Positions 1-6,280 of a stretch of 7,331 nucleotides of DNA are shown piece after piece. The stretch is from Clostridiaceae bacterium. Its GTDB lineage: Bacteria > Bacillota > Clostridia > Lutisporales > Lutisporaceae. Both the position numbers and the translations under genes were made by a program. The number at the start of each line of letters is the position of its first letter. Position 1 is the first letter of the stretch. The stretch lies in the NCBI GenBank assembly GCA_028697435.1, contig JAQVFD010000100.1, positions 1 to 7,331 on the forward strand, given 5' to 3'. The notes under the pieces were generated by a model. That model was not told the DNA's origin. It worked only from the letters and a program-made list of their open reading frames with translations, and searched no databases.

Positions 1-1
1 A

Positions 2-82
2 CCTTTCAGGGTGCCGATAGCAAGACTTGCAGCAGCCCAGGCAGTGATTAAGGATAAGATGGGCGATTACAGCCATAAGTAA
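2..82 (+). CDS. C-terminal end of an unidentified protein (5' truncated)
   Basis: Only one forward frame stays open from the window edge. It reads 26 residues beginning PFRVPIARLAAAQAVIK and ending GDYSHK, then TAA. The other two forward frames hit stops within the first 51 bases. An alanine-rich, helix-like segment precedes a short charged tail. A strong intrinsic terminator about 50 nt downstream fits this being the last gene of an upstream transcription unit. The tail is too short for me to assign a family, and I see no motif in it. It is probably not part of the sigma-54-controlled operon, since the terminator and the regulator gene lie between them. Confidence 0.55.
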   Translation, partial: PFRVPIARLAAAQAVIKDKMGDYSHK

Positions 83-130
83 AAAAGCCTTATATGCCAA
101 GGTTTTGAGAGCTTTATTATAGAATAATGT

Positions 131-175
131 AAGGGTGCTATCTCTTAGTATTTTAAGGGGTAGCACCTTGTTTTT
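131..175 (+). terminator. Rho-independent terminator of the upstream gene
   Basis: A 14-bp stem pairs 134-147 (GGTGCTATCTCTTA) with 154-167 (TAAGGGGTAGCACC). It includes two G-U wobbles and closes on a 6-nt loop (148-153). Two further A-T pairs can form at the base beyond bulged G residues. A TTGTTTTT tract follows at 168-175. The long stem and U-run are typical of an intrinsic terminator, and it separates the upstream gene from the regulator gene. Confidence 0.9.
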
Positions 176-250
176 ACTGATTACGTTGAATTTAGACAGT
201 AAGAAACATATTCCTTTATTCATATGTTGTGAAAAGTACATATTTTTAAA

Positions 251-280
251 TTACCATAATCACTTAATTTAGTATATAAT
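251..280 (+). promoter_or_regulatory. Candidate sigma-A promoter for the sigma-54 regulator gene
   Basis: TTACCA (251-256, four of six matches to TTGACA) is separated by 18 nt from a perfect TATAAT (275-280), in an AT-rich context downstream of the terminator. The expected start is near 287, giving a leader of about 180 nt before the ATG at 470. TATAAT-like strings are common in AT-rich DNA, so this is only a candidate. The inverted repeat at 205-228, just upstream, could be an operator but has no independent support. Confidence 0.35.
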
Positions 281-455
281 AAGCATATATAGTCGCAATA
301 AATAATTTATTTTGAATTTTCCAATACTTTCATATTGTTTTTGGTATTCTGGAATAGGCTGGAAAGGATGAAACAAGAGCAATACTATGTTAAAAGACAG
401 ATATAGGTTGCGATTCAATAATTATTGAGGAATTTGAACGGAAAATTCTATTGGG

Positions 456-464
456 AAAGGGTGG
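456..464 (+). promoter_or_regulatory. Ribosome binding site that fixes the regulator start at 470
   Basis: AAAGGGTGG ends 5 nt before the ATG at 470-472. The frame is open further upstream to a TTG at 425, but nothing resembling a Shine-Dalgarno precedes that codon (AT-rich ATTCAATAATTA). The ATG also puts the first PAS-like helix directly at the N-terminus, as usual for this family. Confidence 0.65.
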
Positions 465-469
465 ATTCG

Positions 470-2185
470 ATGGATATTTTCAAACTGACCCAGATTATTG
501 ATAACATTAATGAAGCATTAGTTGTTGTGGACAAAAACGCCTATATTATGTTTTTAAATAGAGCTGCAGAAAAACTGATGGATATTTCAATGGCGGATGC
601 TTTTGGGAAACCAGTAGAAAGTGTTATACCCAATACCAAGCTTCATATAATCATTGAGACAGGAAAAGAAGAATTAAACAGAACACAGCAAATAAAAGAT
701 ACCAAAACTATAACGAGCAGAATGCCTTTATTTAACCGGGAGGGAAAGATTGTTGGAGCATATGCTATATTCAGAGATATCACAGACATAAAAAAAATGG
801 GTAGTCAGCTTACCAGTTTGGAAGAATACACACATCTATTAAAATCTATTCTTGACTCCACACAAGATGCTATATCTGTTGTAGATGAAAACGGTATAGG
901 AATATATATTAATCCTGCTTATACAAAAATGGTAGGGATGACAGAAAAGGATGTAATCGGTAAGCCTGCCACAGTAGATATAGCAGAAGGGGAAAGTATA
1001 CATATGCAGGTTCTGAAAACTCAGAAACCTGTCAAGGGAGCTTTAATAAAAGTTAATCCAAATAGAAAACAAGTAATAGTTGATATTGCTCCCATATTTA
1101 TTGAAGGTAAGCTGAAGGGGAGCGTGGGGATTGCACATGACATCACAAATATACGTAAGCTTACCAGAGAATTGGAACAAGCAAAACAGATCATAAGAAA
1201 GTTGGAGGCAAAATATACTTTTGAAGATATAATTGGAGAGCATTCATCAATTCTAAGAGCTGTAGAAAAAGCAAAAAAGGCTGCAGATACTCCGGTTACC
1301 GTGTTGCTAAGAGGTGAAAGCGGAACAGGCAAGGAATTATTTGCTCATGCAATTCATAATGGAAGCAGCAGAAGAACTAATCAATTTTTAAGGGTAAACT
1401 GTGCTGCTCTGGAAGAAAGTCTTATTAACAGTGAGTTGTTTGGATATGTTGAGGGTGCTTTTACGGGAGCAATAAAGGGCGGGAGGCAGGGATTATTTGA
1501 GAAGGCTAACAAGGGTACTATTTTTTTGGATGAGATAGGAGAAATCTCACTGGAAACCCAGGCTAGAATATTAAGGGTTATTCAAGAGAAGGAAATAATA
1601 CCTGTTGGAGACAATCAACCAATAGAAGTTGACGTAAGAATCATAGCAGCTACAAATATTGACTTGGAAAAGGCAGTAGAAGAAAAAAGATTTCGAAAGG
1701 ATTTGTATTATAGACTAACGGTTTTTCCAATAAATATTCCCAGCTTATCGGAAAGAAAAAGTGATATTTATCTTTTAAGTAATTATCTCATAAGGACGTG
1801 TAATCAAGAATATGGTCGTAATGTCAACGATATTTCTAATGAAGCCATACAGGTTTTATCTGAATACCATTGGCCGGGCAATGTCAGGGAATTAGAAAAT
1901 ATAATCGGCAGAGCAATAATCAATATGGGTATGAGCGAAAGGATTATAGATTCCCACCATATTCCGGATTTATATTCAAGCAACAAAAATTTGATCGACA
2001 CAAAAATCTATGAAGATGATTATAACAGAAAAGTATCTCTAAAAAAGCATATAGAAGAAAGTGAAAAGAAATATATACTATATTTATTGATTAAAAACAA
2101 TATGAATAAGACAATAACAGCTAATGAATTGAAGATTACTGTCAGAAGCTTATACTATAAGTTAAAAAAATATCAGTTAACGTAG
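470..2185 (+). CDS. Sigma-54-dependent transcriptional activator, PAS-PAS-AAA+-HTH
   Basis: 571 residues from the ATG at 470, chosen over the upstream in-frame TTG at 425 because of its ribosome binding site. Two PAS-like sensor domains lie at about 5-110 and 122-230, each ending in an FRDIT/AHDIT-type segment, followed by a charged linker helix (about 230-248). The AAA+ domain has Walker A GESGTGKE (282-289), the sigma-54-contacting loop GAFTGA (329-334), Walker B GTIFLDE (349-355) and an arginine-finger region RFRKDLYYRL (407-416). WPGNVREL follows at 468-475, and a Fis-type HTH occupies the last 30 residues. All residues needed for ATPase activity and sigma-54 remodelling look intact. There is no receiver domain, so it probably senses a metabolite or redox cue through PAS rather than phosphorylation. 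It resembles the BkdR/RocR group in architecture. The likely target is the -24/-12 promoter just downstream. The ligand cannot be read from the sequence. Confidence 0.95.
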   Translation: MDIFKLTQIIDNINEALVVVDKNAYIMFLNRAAEKLMDISMADAFGKPVESVIPNTKLHIIIETGKEELNRTQQIKDTKTITSRMPLFNREGKIVGAYAIFRDITDIKKMGSQLTSLEEYTHLLKSILDSTQDAISVVDENGIGIYINPAYTKMVGMTEKDVIGKPATVDIAEGESIHMQVLKTQKPVKGALIKVNPNRKQVIVDIAPIFIEGKLKGSVGIAHDITNIRKLTRELEQAKQIIRKLEAKYTFEDIIGEHSSILRAVEKAKKAADTPVTVLLRGESGTGKELFAHAIHNGSSRRTNQFLRVNCAALEESLINSELFGYVEGAFTGAIKGGRQGLFEKANKGTIFLDEIGEISLETQARILRVIQEKEIIPVGDNQPIEVDVRIIAATNIDLEKAVEEKRFRKDLYYRLTVFPINIPSLSERKSDIYLLSNYLIRTCNQEYGRNVNDISNEAIQVLSEYHWPGNVRELENIIGRAIINMGMSERIIDSHHIPDLYSSNKNLIDTKIYEDDYNRKVSLKKHIEESEKKYILYLLIKNNMNKTITANELKITVRSLYYKLKKYQLT

Positions 2186-2216
2186 AAATATGAAAGAATA
2201 TTCAAAAAATTAATGA

Positions 2217-2250
2217 AATTGAAAAAAATTTCATGAAAAAATTTTCAATT
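2217..2250. promoter_or_regulatory. 34-bp near-symmetric palindrome, candidate enhancer (UAS) site
   Basis: Outer arms AATTGAAAA (2217-2225) and TTTTCAATT (2242-2250) are perfect inverted complements. A central perfect 10-bp palindrome TTTCATGAAA (2229-2238) shares exactly the same centre (2233/2234). Only the two AAA spacers (2226-2228, 2239-2241) break the symmetry. An overlapping inverted repeat, ATGAAATT (2213-2220) and AATTTCAT (2227-2234), is also present. The centre lies about 215 bp upstream of the predicted sigma-54 transcription start, a workable enhancer distance. It fits a dimeric Fis-type HTH, but binding is inferred. It could alternatively form an AT-only RNA hairpin after the regulator stop. 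Confidence 0.5.
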
Positions 2251-2261
2251 AGTTTACTAAG

Positions 2262-2289
2262 ATGAGCTTATTTTCAAAGCTCATTTTTT
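2262..2289 (+). terminator. Rho-independent terminator after the regulator gene
   Basis: An 8-bp perfect stem pairs ATGAGCTT (2262-2269) with AAGCTCAT (2277-2284) across a 7-nt loop. It runs into a T tract (2284-2289) and further T-rich sequence. It lies 76 nt after the regulator stop and upstream of the sigma-54 promoter, so the regulator and the buk operon are expected to be separate transcripts. Confidence 0.85.
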
Positions 2290-2421
2290 ATTTTTAAATT
2301 TTTTACGCATATACAATTCATCAAATATAATTTAAAACTCTTAAACAAGAATGGTTAAGGATAACGGCCATTTATTGAAGCAGAAAGAAAATATTCATTA
2401 TGTTAATTTCATAACAATCCT

Positions 2422-2437
2422 TGGCATAAGATATGCA
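2422..2437 (+). promoter_or_regulatory. Sigma-54 (-24/-12) promoter of the buk-oxidoreductase operon
   Basis: TGGCATAAGATATGCA matches the consensus TGGCACG-N4-TTGCA. TGGCA and TGCA are intact, and the invariant GG (2423-2424) and GC (2435-2436) are separated by exactly 10 nt. The predicted transcription start is near 2448, leaving a leader of about 110 nt before the buk ATG. The immediately preceding gene encodes a sigma-54 activator with an intact GAFTGA loop, which strongly supports the call. Mismatches are the C and G after TGGCA and the first T of TTGCA. Confidence 0.85.
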
Positions 2438-2546
2438 ATATATATTATTAAATGTTGGAAGCTGCAGGGCAAAGGGATACTGGCAGCAACTGAGGAAGAC
2501 TTTGGAACTATGGATTTGTCAGGTAAAATTGTTGCAGTTTATACAT

Positions 2547-2556
2547 GGGGGTGAGG
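2547..2556 (+). promoter_or_regulatory. Ribosome binding site that fixes the buk start at 2559
   Basis: GGGGTGAGG-type sequence sits just before the ATG at 2559. The reading frame extends upstream to 2433, but that extension crosses the -12 element and the predicted transcription start, and its residues do not resemble the kinase N-terminus. The start at 2559 puts the conserved NPGSTSTK motif at residues 11-18, as expected. Confidence 0.75.
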
Positions 2557-2558
2557 TT

Positions 2559-3644
2559 ATGCAAAGAAATTTCCTATTGCTAATAATAAACCCAGGTTCT
2601 ACTTCTACAAAAATTGCTTTGTATGATAATGAAAAACCAATTTTCAATGAAGTAATCAGACATTCATCTTTAGAAATTTCTTCCTTCAAAAGTATTATAG
2701 ATCAGTTTTCTTATAGAAAAGAATTAATATTAAAGACTCTAAATGACAAGGGATTTAATACAACACAGTTATCAGCAGTGATTGGAAGAGGGGGCTTATT
2801 GAAACCTCTTTGTGGTGGCACATATAGAGTTAATGAGGTAATGCTTGAAGAGTTGATTAAATCCGAAAGAGGGCAGCATGCCAGCAATTTGGGGGGCATT
2901 TTAGCATATTCTATTGCAAAACAATCAGGTATTCCAGCCTTTGTTGTTGACCCCCCAGTGGTAGATGAGGTTGAGAAAATTGCCAAAATCACTGGTTTGC
3001 AGGGCATCGAAAAACAAATATTTTTCCATGCTTTGAATCAAAAGGCGATAGCACGTAAAGCAGCAAAGGAAATAGGCAAACCATATGAAGAAGCAAATCT
3101 TATTGTTGCACATATTGGAGGAGGTATTTCAGTTGGTGCCCATAAAAATGGAAGAGTTATAGACGTTAATAATGCTTTGGATGGAGATGGGCCATTTTCG
3201 CCGGAAAGAACAGGAGCCTTGCCTGTAGGGAGTTTGATTGATCTTTGTTTTTCCGGTAATTATACTTCGCAAGAACTTAAGAAAAGGATAGTTGGCAAAG
3301 GAGGTCTTGTTTCTTATTTGGACACAAACGATGGCCGTAAGGTTTCTGAAATGATAGCACAGGGCAATAAAAAGGCAGAACTGATATATAAAGCAATGGC
3401 TTATCAAGTGGCAAAAGAAATAGGCGCAGCGGCAGCAGTGCTAAGGGGAGAAGTTGATGCTATAGCAATAACCGGAGGAATTGCTTATGACAATCAGTTT
3501 ATTAATTGGATTAAAGCATATGTAGAATTTTTGGGACAAATTATTATTTACCCCGGTGAAGACGAAATGCTTGCATTGGCAGAAGGTGGATTGAGGGTTT
3601 TAAGGGAAGAAGAGGAAGCTTTAGTTATAAGGAGGGATACTTAA
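2559..3644 (+). CDS. buk: Butyrate kinase (branched-chain fatty acid kinase)
   Basis: 361 residues, the usual length for Buk in the acetate kinase/ASKHA superfamily. The phosphate-binding motif NPGSTSTK is at 11-18, GRGG at 76-79, HIGGGISVG at 185-193, DGDGPFSPERTG at 208-219 and the C-terminal adenosine-site ITGG at 304-307. The cytoplasmic enzyme interconverts acyl-phosphate + ADP and carboxylate + ATP. With a 2-oxoacid oxidoreductase directly downstream, the probable physiological direction is ATP formation from isobutyryl-, isovaleryl- or 2-methylbutyryl-phosphate, but substrate length cannot be read from the sequence. It is the first gene after the sigma-54 promoter. Its stop overlaps the next start (TAATG), indicating translational coupling. 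No phosphotransacylase (ptb) accompanies it in the window. Propionate or acetate kinase activity is less likely, because the sequence has the shorter butyrate-kinase form. Confidence 0.93.
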   Translation: MQRNFLLLIINPGSTSTKIALYDNEKPIFNEVIRHSSLEISSFKSIIDQFSYRKELILKTLNDKGFNTTQLSAVIGRGGLLKPLCGGTYRVNEVMLEELIKSERGQHASNLGGILAYSIAKQSGIPAFVVDPPVVDEVEKIAKITGLQGIEKQIFFHALNQKAIARKAAKEIGKPYEEANLIVAHIGGGISVGAHKNGRVIDVNNALDGDGPFSPERTGALPVGSLIDLCFSGNYTSQELKKRIVGKGGLVSYLDTNDGRKVSEMIAQGNKKAELIYKAMAYQVAKEIGAAAAVLRGEVDAIAITGGIAYDNQFINWIKAYVEFLGQIIIYPGEDEMLALAEGGLRVLREEEEALVIRRDT

Positions 3645-3871
3645 TGGCAAAAACTAAGGGCAGGGTTACCTTTGATGAAGACAGATGCAAAGGGTGCGCA
3701 TTATGCACTCGAGTTTGTCCGGTTCAGATAGTGGTAATGGATATTAAGAGAATTAACAGCAAAGGATATCATCCGGCTACAGTAATGGATATTGGCAAGT
3801 GTATCGGATGTGTAAATTGTGCTGCTATGTGCCCGGATATCGTTATTAGAGTTGAACAAGAATTTATTTAA
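3644..3871 (+). CDS. 2-oxoacid:ferredoxin oxidoreductase, delta (2x[4Fe-4S] ferredoxin-like) subunit
   Basis: 75 residues with two classic [4Fe-4S] motifs: CKGCALCTRVCP (Cys15, 18, 21, 25) and CIGCVNCAAMCP (Cys53, 56, 59, 63). In this enzyme family the delta subunit passes electrons from the TPP/cluster site of the beta subunit to free ferredoxin. The ATG overlaps the buk stop and is preceded by AAGGAGGG (3629-3636) at good spacing. The alpha, beta and gamma genes follow, the usual delta-alpha-beta-gamma order. A stand-alone ferredoxin is possible from sequence alone, but the position makes a dedicated subunit much more likely. It would be named vorD or korD depending on substrate, so I leave the symbol blank. 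Confidence 0.93.
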   Translation: MAKTKGRVTFDEDRCKGCALCTRVCPVQIVVMDIKRINSKGYHPATVMDIGKCIGCVNCAAMCPDIVIRVEQEFI

Positions 3872-3888
3872 GAAAGGAGGTAATTGGT

Positions 3889-4953
3889 ATGGCTAAAGAT
3901 TTAATGAAAGGAAATGAAGCAATAGGTGCTGCAGCTATAAAGGCAGGATGCAGATATTTCTTTGGTTATCCTATTACTCCACAGAGTGAACTGCCTGAAT
4001 ACATGTCAAGGGAGCTGCCAAAGGTGGGAGGCGTTTTCTTGCAAGCAGAAAGCGAAGTAGCAGCAATTAATATGGTCTATGGGGCTTCAGGGGCCGGAGC
4101 ACGGGTAATGACTTCTTCTTCCAGTCCGGGAATTAGTTTAAAAATGGAAGGTATTTCTTATATTGCAGGTGCAGAGCTGCCATGTTTAATTGTGAACATT
4201 GTTAGAGGAGGACCCGGATTAGGCGGAATTCAACCGGCTCAATCGGACTATTTTCAAGCAACAAAAGGAGGAGGACATGGCGACTATCGCTTAATAGTAT
4301 TAGCCCCTAACTCTATCCAAGAAATGTGTGATTTAGTAATGGATGGATTTGATATAGCAGATCAATATCGTAACCCTGTTATGATTTTGGGAGATGGCAC
4401 CCTTGGACAGATGATGGAGGCAGTGGAGTTTAATGAACCGAAAAAACGGGAGTTACCGCCAAAAGATTGGGCAACAACGGGTATCAAGGACAAAAATGGA
4501 AAGAAGAGATTGATCAGCTCGCTATTTATTCAACCGGAAGATCTTGAAAACCACAATTTAAAGCTGCAAATGAAATATGAAGAAATAAAGAAGAATGAAA
4601 CCAAATTTGAAAGCTTAGATGTAGATGATGCAGATATAGTTTTAACAGCTTATGGAACAACTTCAAGGATAGTGAGTAATGCCATTAAAGCATTGAAAAA
4701 GATAGGAATAAAGGCAGGAATGATAAGACCTATTACACTTTGGCCCTTCCCCTATGGAGCCTATGAAAAAGCTGCAGATTCGGCTAAAGCCTTTTTAACG
4801 GTTGAAATGAGTCTGGGGCAAATGGTTGAGGATGTCAGGCTGGGTGTGAATGGCAAGAAACCGGTTTATTTTTATGGAAGGACAGGTGGAATGCTTCCTG
4901 ACCAAACAGAAATAGTAGAAAAGGTTAAAAAAATTTTGGGGGGCGAAATATAA
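3889..4953 (+). CDS. vorB: 2-oxoacid (3-methyl-2-oxobutanoate-type):ferredoxin oxidoreductase, alpha subunit VorB
   Basis: 354 residues, full length for the alpha subunit, which combines the TPP pyrimidine-side domain with the transketolase C-terminal-like domain. Visible family motifs are GYPITPQSE (26-34), the catalytic-side acidic ESE (54-56), TSSSSPG (75-81), RGGPGLGG (106-113) and GGGHGDY (127-133). The C-terminal third (about 245-350) contains the Rossmann-like segment typical of the family. With the beta subunit it oxidatively decarboxylates a 2-oxoacid with CoA to acyl-CoA, CO2 and reduced ferredoxin. An ideal AAAGGAGG (3873-3880) precedes the ATG. The sequence looks like what databases usually label VorB (2-oxoisovalerate), and the buk neighbour favours branched-chain 2-oxoacids. 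2-oxoglutarate (KorA) or aromatic 2-oxoacids cannot be excluded. Naming of vorA/vorB differs between annotation schemes; here VorB means the alpha-type chain. Confidence 0.9.
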   Translation: MAKDLMKGNEAIGAAAIKAGCRYFFGYPITPQSELPEYMSRELPKVGGVFLQAESEVAAINMVYGASGAGARVMTSSSSPGISLKMEGISYIAGAELPCLIVNIVRGGPGLGGIQPAQSDYFQATKGGGHGDYRLIVLAPNSIQEMCDLVMDGFDIADQYRNPVMILGDGTLGQMMEAVEFNEPKKRELPPKDWATTGIKDKNGKKRLISSLFIQPEDLENHNLKLQMKYEEIKKNETKFESLDVDDADIVLTAYGTTSRIVSNAIKALKKIGIKAGMIRPITLWPFPYGAYEKAADSAKAFLTVEMSLGQMVEDVRLGVNGKKPVYFYGRTGGMLPDQTEIVEKVKKILGGEI

Positions 4954-5699
4954 TGAAAACAGTATTCGATAGAACAAAAGCACTCACCCCTGCAGCAATG
5001 CACTATTGCCCCGGATGCACCCATGGCATTGTGCATAGATTAGTCGGAGAGGTATTAGAAGAATTGGACATATTAGATAAGTCTACTATGGTTGCACCTG
5101 TCGGATGCTCAACTTTTATTTATGATTATATTAATTGTGATGCTCAACAAGCGGCACACGGAAGGGCACCAGCAGTTGCTACCGGTATAAAGAGAGTACA
5201 TCCTGATAGTATAGTATTTACCTATCAAGGAGATGGAGATTTAGCTTCAATTGGTACTGCTGAGATTGTTCATGCGGCAATGAGAGGAGAAAGAATAACT
5301 GTTATATTCGTTAACAATGCCATTTATGGAATGACCGGAGGTCAAATGGCTCCTACCACACTTGCAGGACAAAAAGCATCAACTGCTCCCCTTGGCAGAG
5401 ATAAGTTACATTATGGAATGCCGATAAGAATGTCAGAAATGTTAGCCACACTGGACAGTGCGACTTTCATTGAAAGAGTATCCGTTCACGACCCGGCTCA
5501 TATTCGAAAAGCAAAGTCTGCTATTAAAAAAGCTTTTGAAAATCAAATAACAGGGGTTGGATTTTCAATGGTAGAAGTATTATCCACCTGTCCTACAAAC
5601 TGGAAAATGACACCGGTAGAGGCACTTGAATGGTTGAAGGATAATATGATACCTTACTATCCTTTGGGTAATATTGGTAATCCTAAGGAGGTGGAATAG
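4953..5699 (+). CDS. 2-oxoacid:ferredoxin oxidoreductase, beta (TPP-binding) subunit
   Basis: 248 residues. The thiamine diphosphate/Mg motif is GDGD (93-96) followed 24 residues later by NN (121-122), the standard TPP signature. Cluster-ligand candidates are Cys19 and Cys22 (HYCPGCTHG), Cys52 (PVGCST) and Cys213 (STCPTNW), matching the spacing of the proximal [4Fe-4S] ligands in this family. HGRAP (69-73) is also conserved. The start overlaps the alpha stop (TAATG), implying coupling, with a G-run (4938-4943) as a modest ribosome binding site. It forms the active site with the alpha subunit. Substrate preference is not visible here. Confidence 0.94.
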   Translation: MKTVFDRTKALTPAAMHYCPGCTHGIVHRLVGEVLEELDILDKSTMVAPVGCSTFIYDYINCDAQQAAHGRAPAVATGIKRVHPDSIVFTYQGDGDLASIGTAEIVHAAMRGERITVIFVNNAIYGMTGGQMAPTTLAGQKASTAPLGRDKLHYGMPIRMSEMLATLDSATFIERVSVHDPAHIRKAKSAIKKAFENQITGVGFSMVEVLSTCPTNWKMTPVEALEWLKDNMIPYYPLGNIGNPKEVE

Positions 5700-6248
5700 A
5701 TGGTTGAGCAACAGATTATAATCGCGGGCTTTGGTGGACAGGGAGTTTTGTCTATGGGCCAAATTCTTTCTTACGCCGGATTGCTTGAAGGGAAAAATGT
5801 ATCATGGCTCCCGTCTTATGGACCGGAAATGAGAGGAGGAACAGCAAACTGCAATGTAATTATATCTGAAGAACTTGTGGGTTCACCAATAGTAAAAGAA
5901 GCTGATGCTGCAATTATTATGAATTTGCCTTCATTGGAAAAGTTTGAAAAATTTGTGGTAAGTGGCGGTAATCTTCTCATAAACAGCTCATTAATCAGTG
6001 AAAAAACATCCAGGGGAGATGTGAAAGCCTATGAAATTCCAGCTAATGATATTGCTAACGAAATTGGAAACGCAAAGGTTGCCAATATGGTCATGTTAGG
6101 AGCATATATTGAACTGACCAAGATTGTTGCCAAGCAATCAATTATTCAATCGGTGGAAAAAGTACTCGGTTCATCTAAGGGGAATCTGATACAGATTAAT
6201 GAGGAAGCATTAAAACGCGGAGCCGAGTCTGTAAAGTGTTATAAATAA
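5700..6248 (+). CDS. 2-oxoacid:ferredoxin oxidoreductase, gamma subunit
   Basis: 182 residues, normal for the gamma chain. It begins with the characteristic GFGGQGV (10-16) and contains PSYGPEMRGGTANC (38-51), both hallmarks of the pyruvate/ketoisovalerate oxidoreductase catalytic-domain family; this chain is implicated in CoA binding and assembly. The ATG follows the beta stop with no gap, and AAGGAGGTGG (5685-5694) lies within the end of the beta gene. It completes the delta-alpha-beta-gamma set, so the enzyme is complete in the window. Internal segments such as NAKVANMVMLG (123-133) match the expected family C-terminal half. Confidence 0.94.
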   Translation: MVEQQIIIAGFGGQGVLSMGQILSYAGLLEGKNVSWLPSYGPEMRGGTANCNVIISEELVGSPIVKEADAAIIMNLPSLEKFEKFVVSGGNLLINSSLISEKTSRGDVKAYEIPANDIANEIGNAKVANMVMLGAYIELTKIVAKQSIIQSVEKVLGSSKGNLIQINEEALKRGAESVKCYK

Positions 6249-6280
6249 GTTTGCATTGAACTGCAATTATTTAAAAAATA

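Larger units (their letters stand above)
176..469 (+). other. AT-rich intergenic region upstream of the regulator gene
   Basis: This stretch of nearly 300 bp has no convincing coding sequence. It contains a 7-bp inverted repeat (AACATAT at 205-211, ATATGTT at 222-228, 10-nt spacer) and a weak candidate sigma-A promoter at 251-280. The rest would be a long leader (about 287-469) if that promoter is used. A 12-codon ATG frame at 368-406 lacks a properly spaced Shine-Dalgarno. No recognisable riboswitch or tRNA was seen. Confidence 0.6.
2186..2558 (+). other. Regulatory intergenic region between the regulator and buk
   Basis: These 373 bp hold, in order, the palindrome (2217-2250), the regulator terminator (2262-2289), an A/T-rich stretch (2290-2340) that could bend readily, the sigma-54 promoter (2422-2437) and a leader of about 110 nt. 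The AT-rich stretch contains a TATAAT at 2326-2331, but no good -35 hexamer sits 16-18 nt before it, so a second sigma-A promoter is possible but weak. A small frame at 2351-2554 lacks a ribosome binding site and overlaps the promoter, so I do not call it a gene. The leader contains GCTGC (2461-2465) and GCAGC (2483-2487), a 5-bp inverted pair of unknown relevance. Confidence 0.7.

Noticed and set aside
343..359. Possible second -24/-12 promoter upstream of the regulator
   Set aside because: The GG and GC are 13 nt apart rather than 10, so the spacing rule for sigma-54 fails.
368..406. 12-codon upstream frame (MKQEQYYVKRQI) in the regulator leader
   Set aside because: The purine-rich GGAAAGG directly abuts its ATG, leaving no proper spacing, and nothing suggests an attenuator arrangement.
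425..469. TTG start for the regulator
   Set aside because: No ribosome binding site precedes it, whereas AAAGGGTGG precedes the ATG at 470.
1021..1332. Reverse-strand open frames opposite the regulator and other genes
   Set aside because: They lie wholly opposite well-supported genes, lack ribosome binding sites and show no recognisable motifs. They are antisense shadows of the coding frames.
2303..2331. Sigma-A promoter with TATAAT at 2326-2331
   Set aside because: No hexamer at 16-18 nt spacing resembles TTGACA (best match three of six), and TATAAT is expected by chance in such AT-rich DNA. Not excluded, but not called.
2351..2554. 67-codon forward frame ending just before buk
   Set aside because: It has no ribosome binding site before its ATG, it spans the sigma-54 promoter and predicted transcription start, and its residues match no family I recognise.
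2433..2558. N-terminal extension of the buk frame
   Set aside because: It begins inside the -12 element and lacks a Shine-Dalgarno, and the added 42 residues are unlike a kinase N-terminus. The start at 2559 has a good ribosome binding site and gives the normal family length.
6251..6266. TTGCA/TGCAA inverted repeat between the gamma subunit and the transporter
   Set aside because: A 5-bp stem with no following T tract is too weak to be a terminator.
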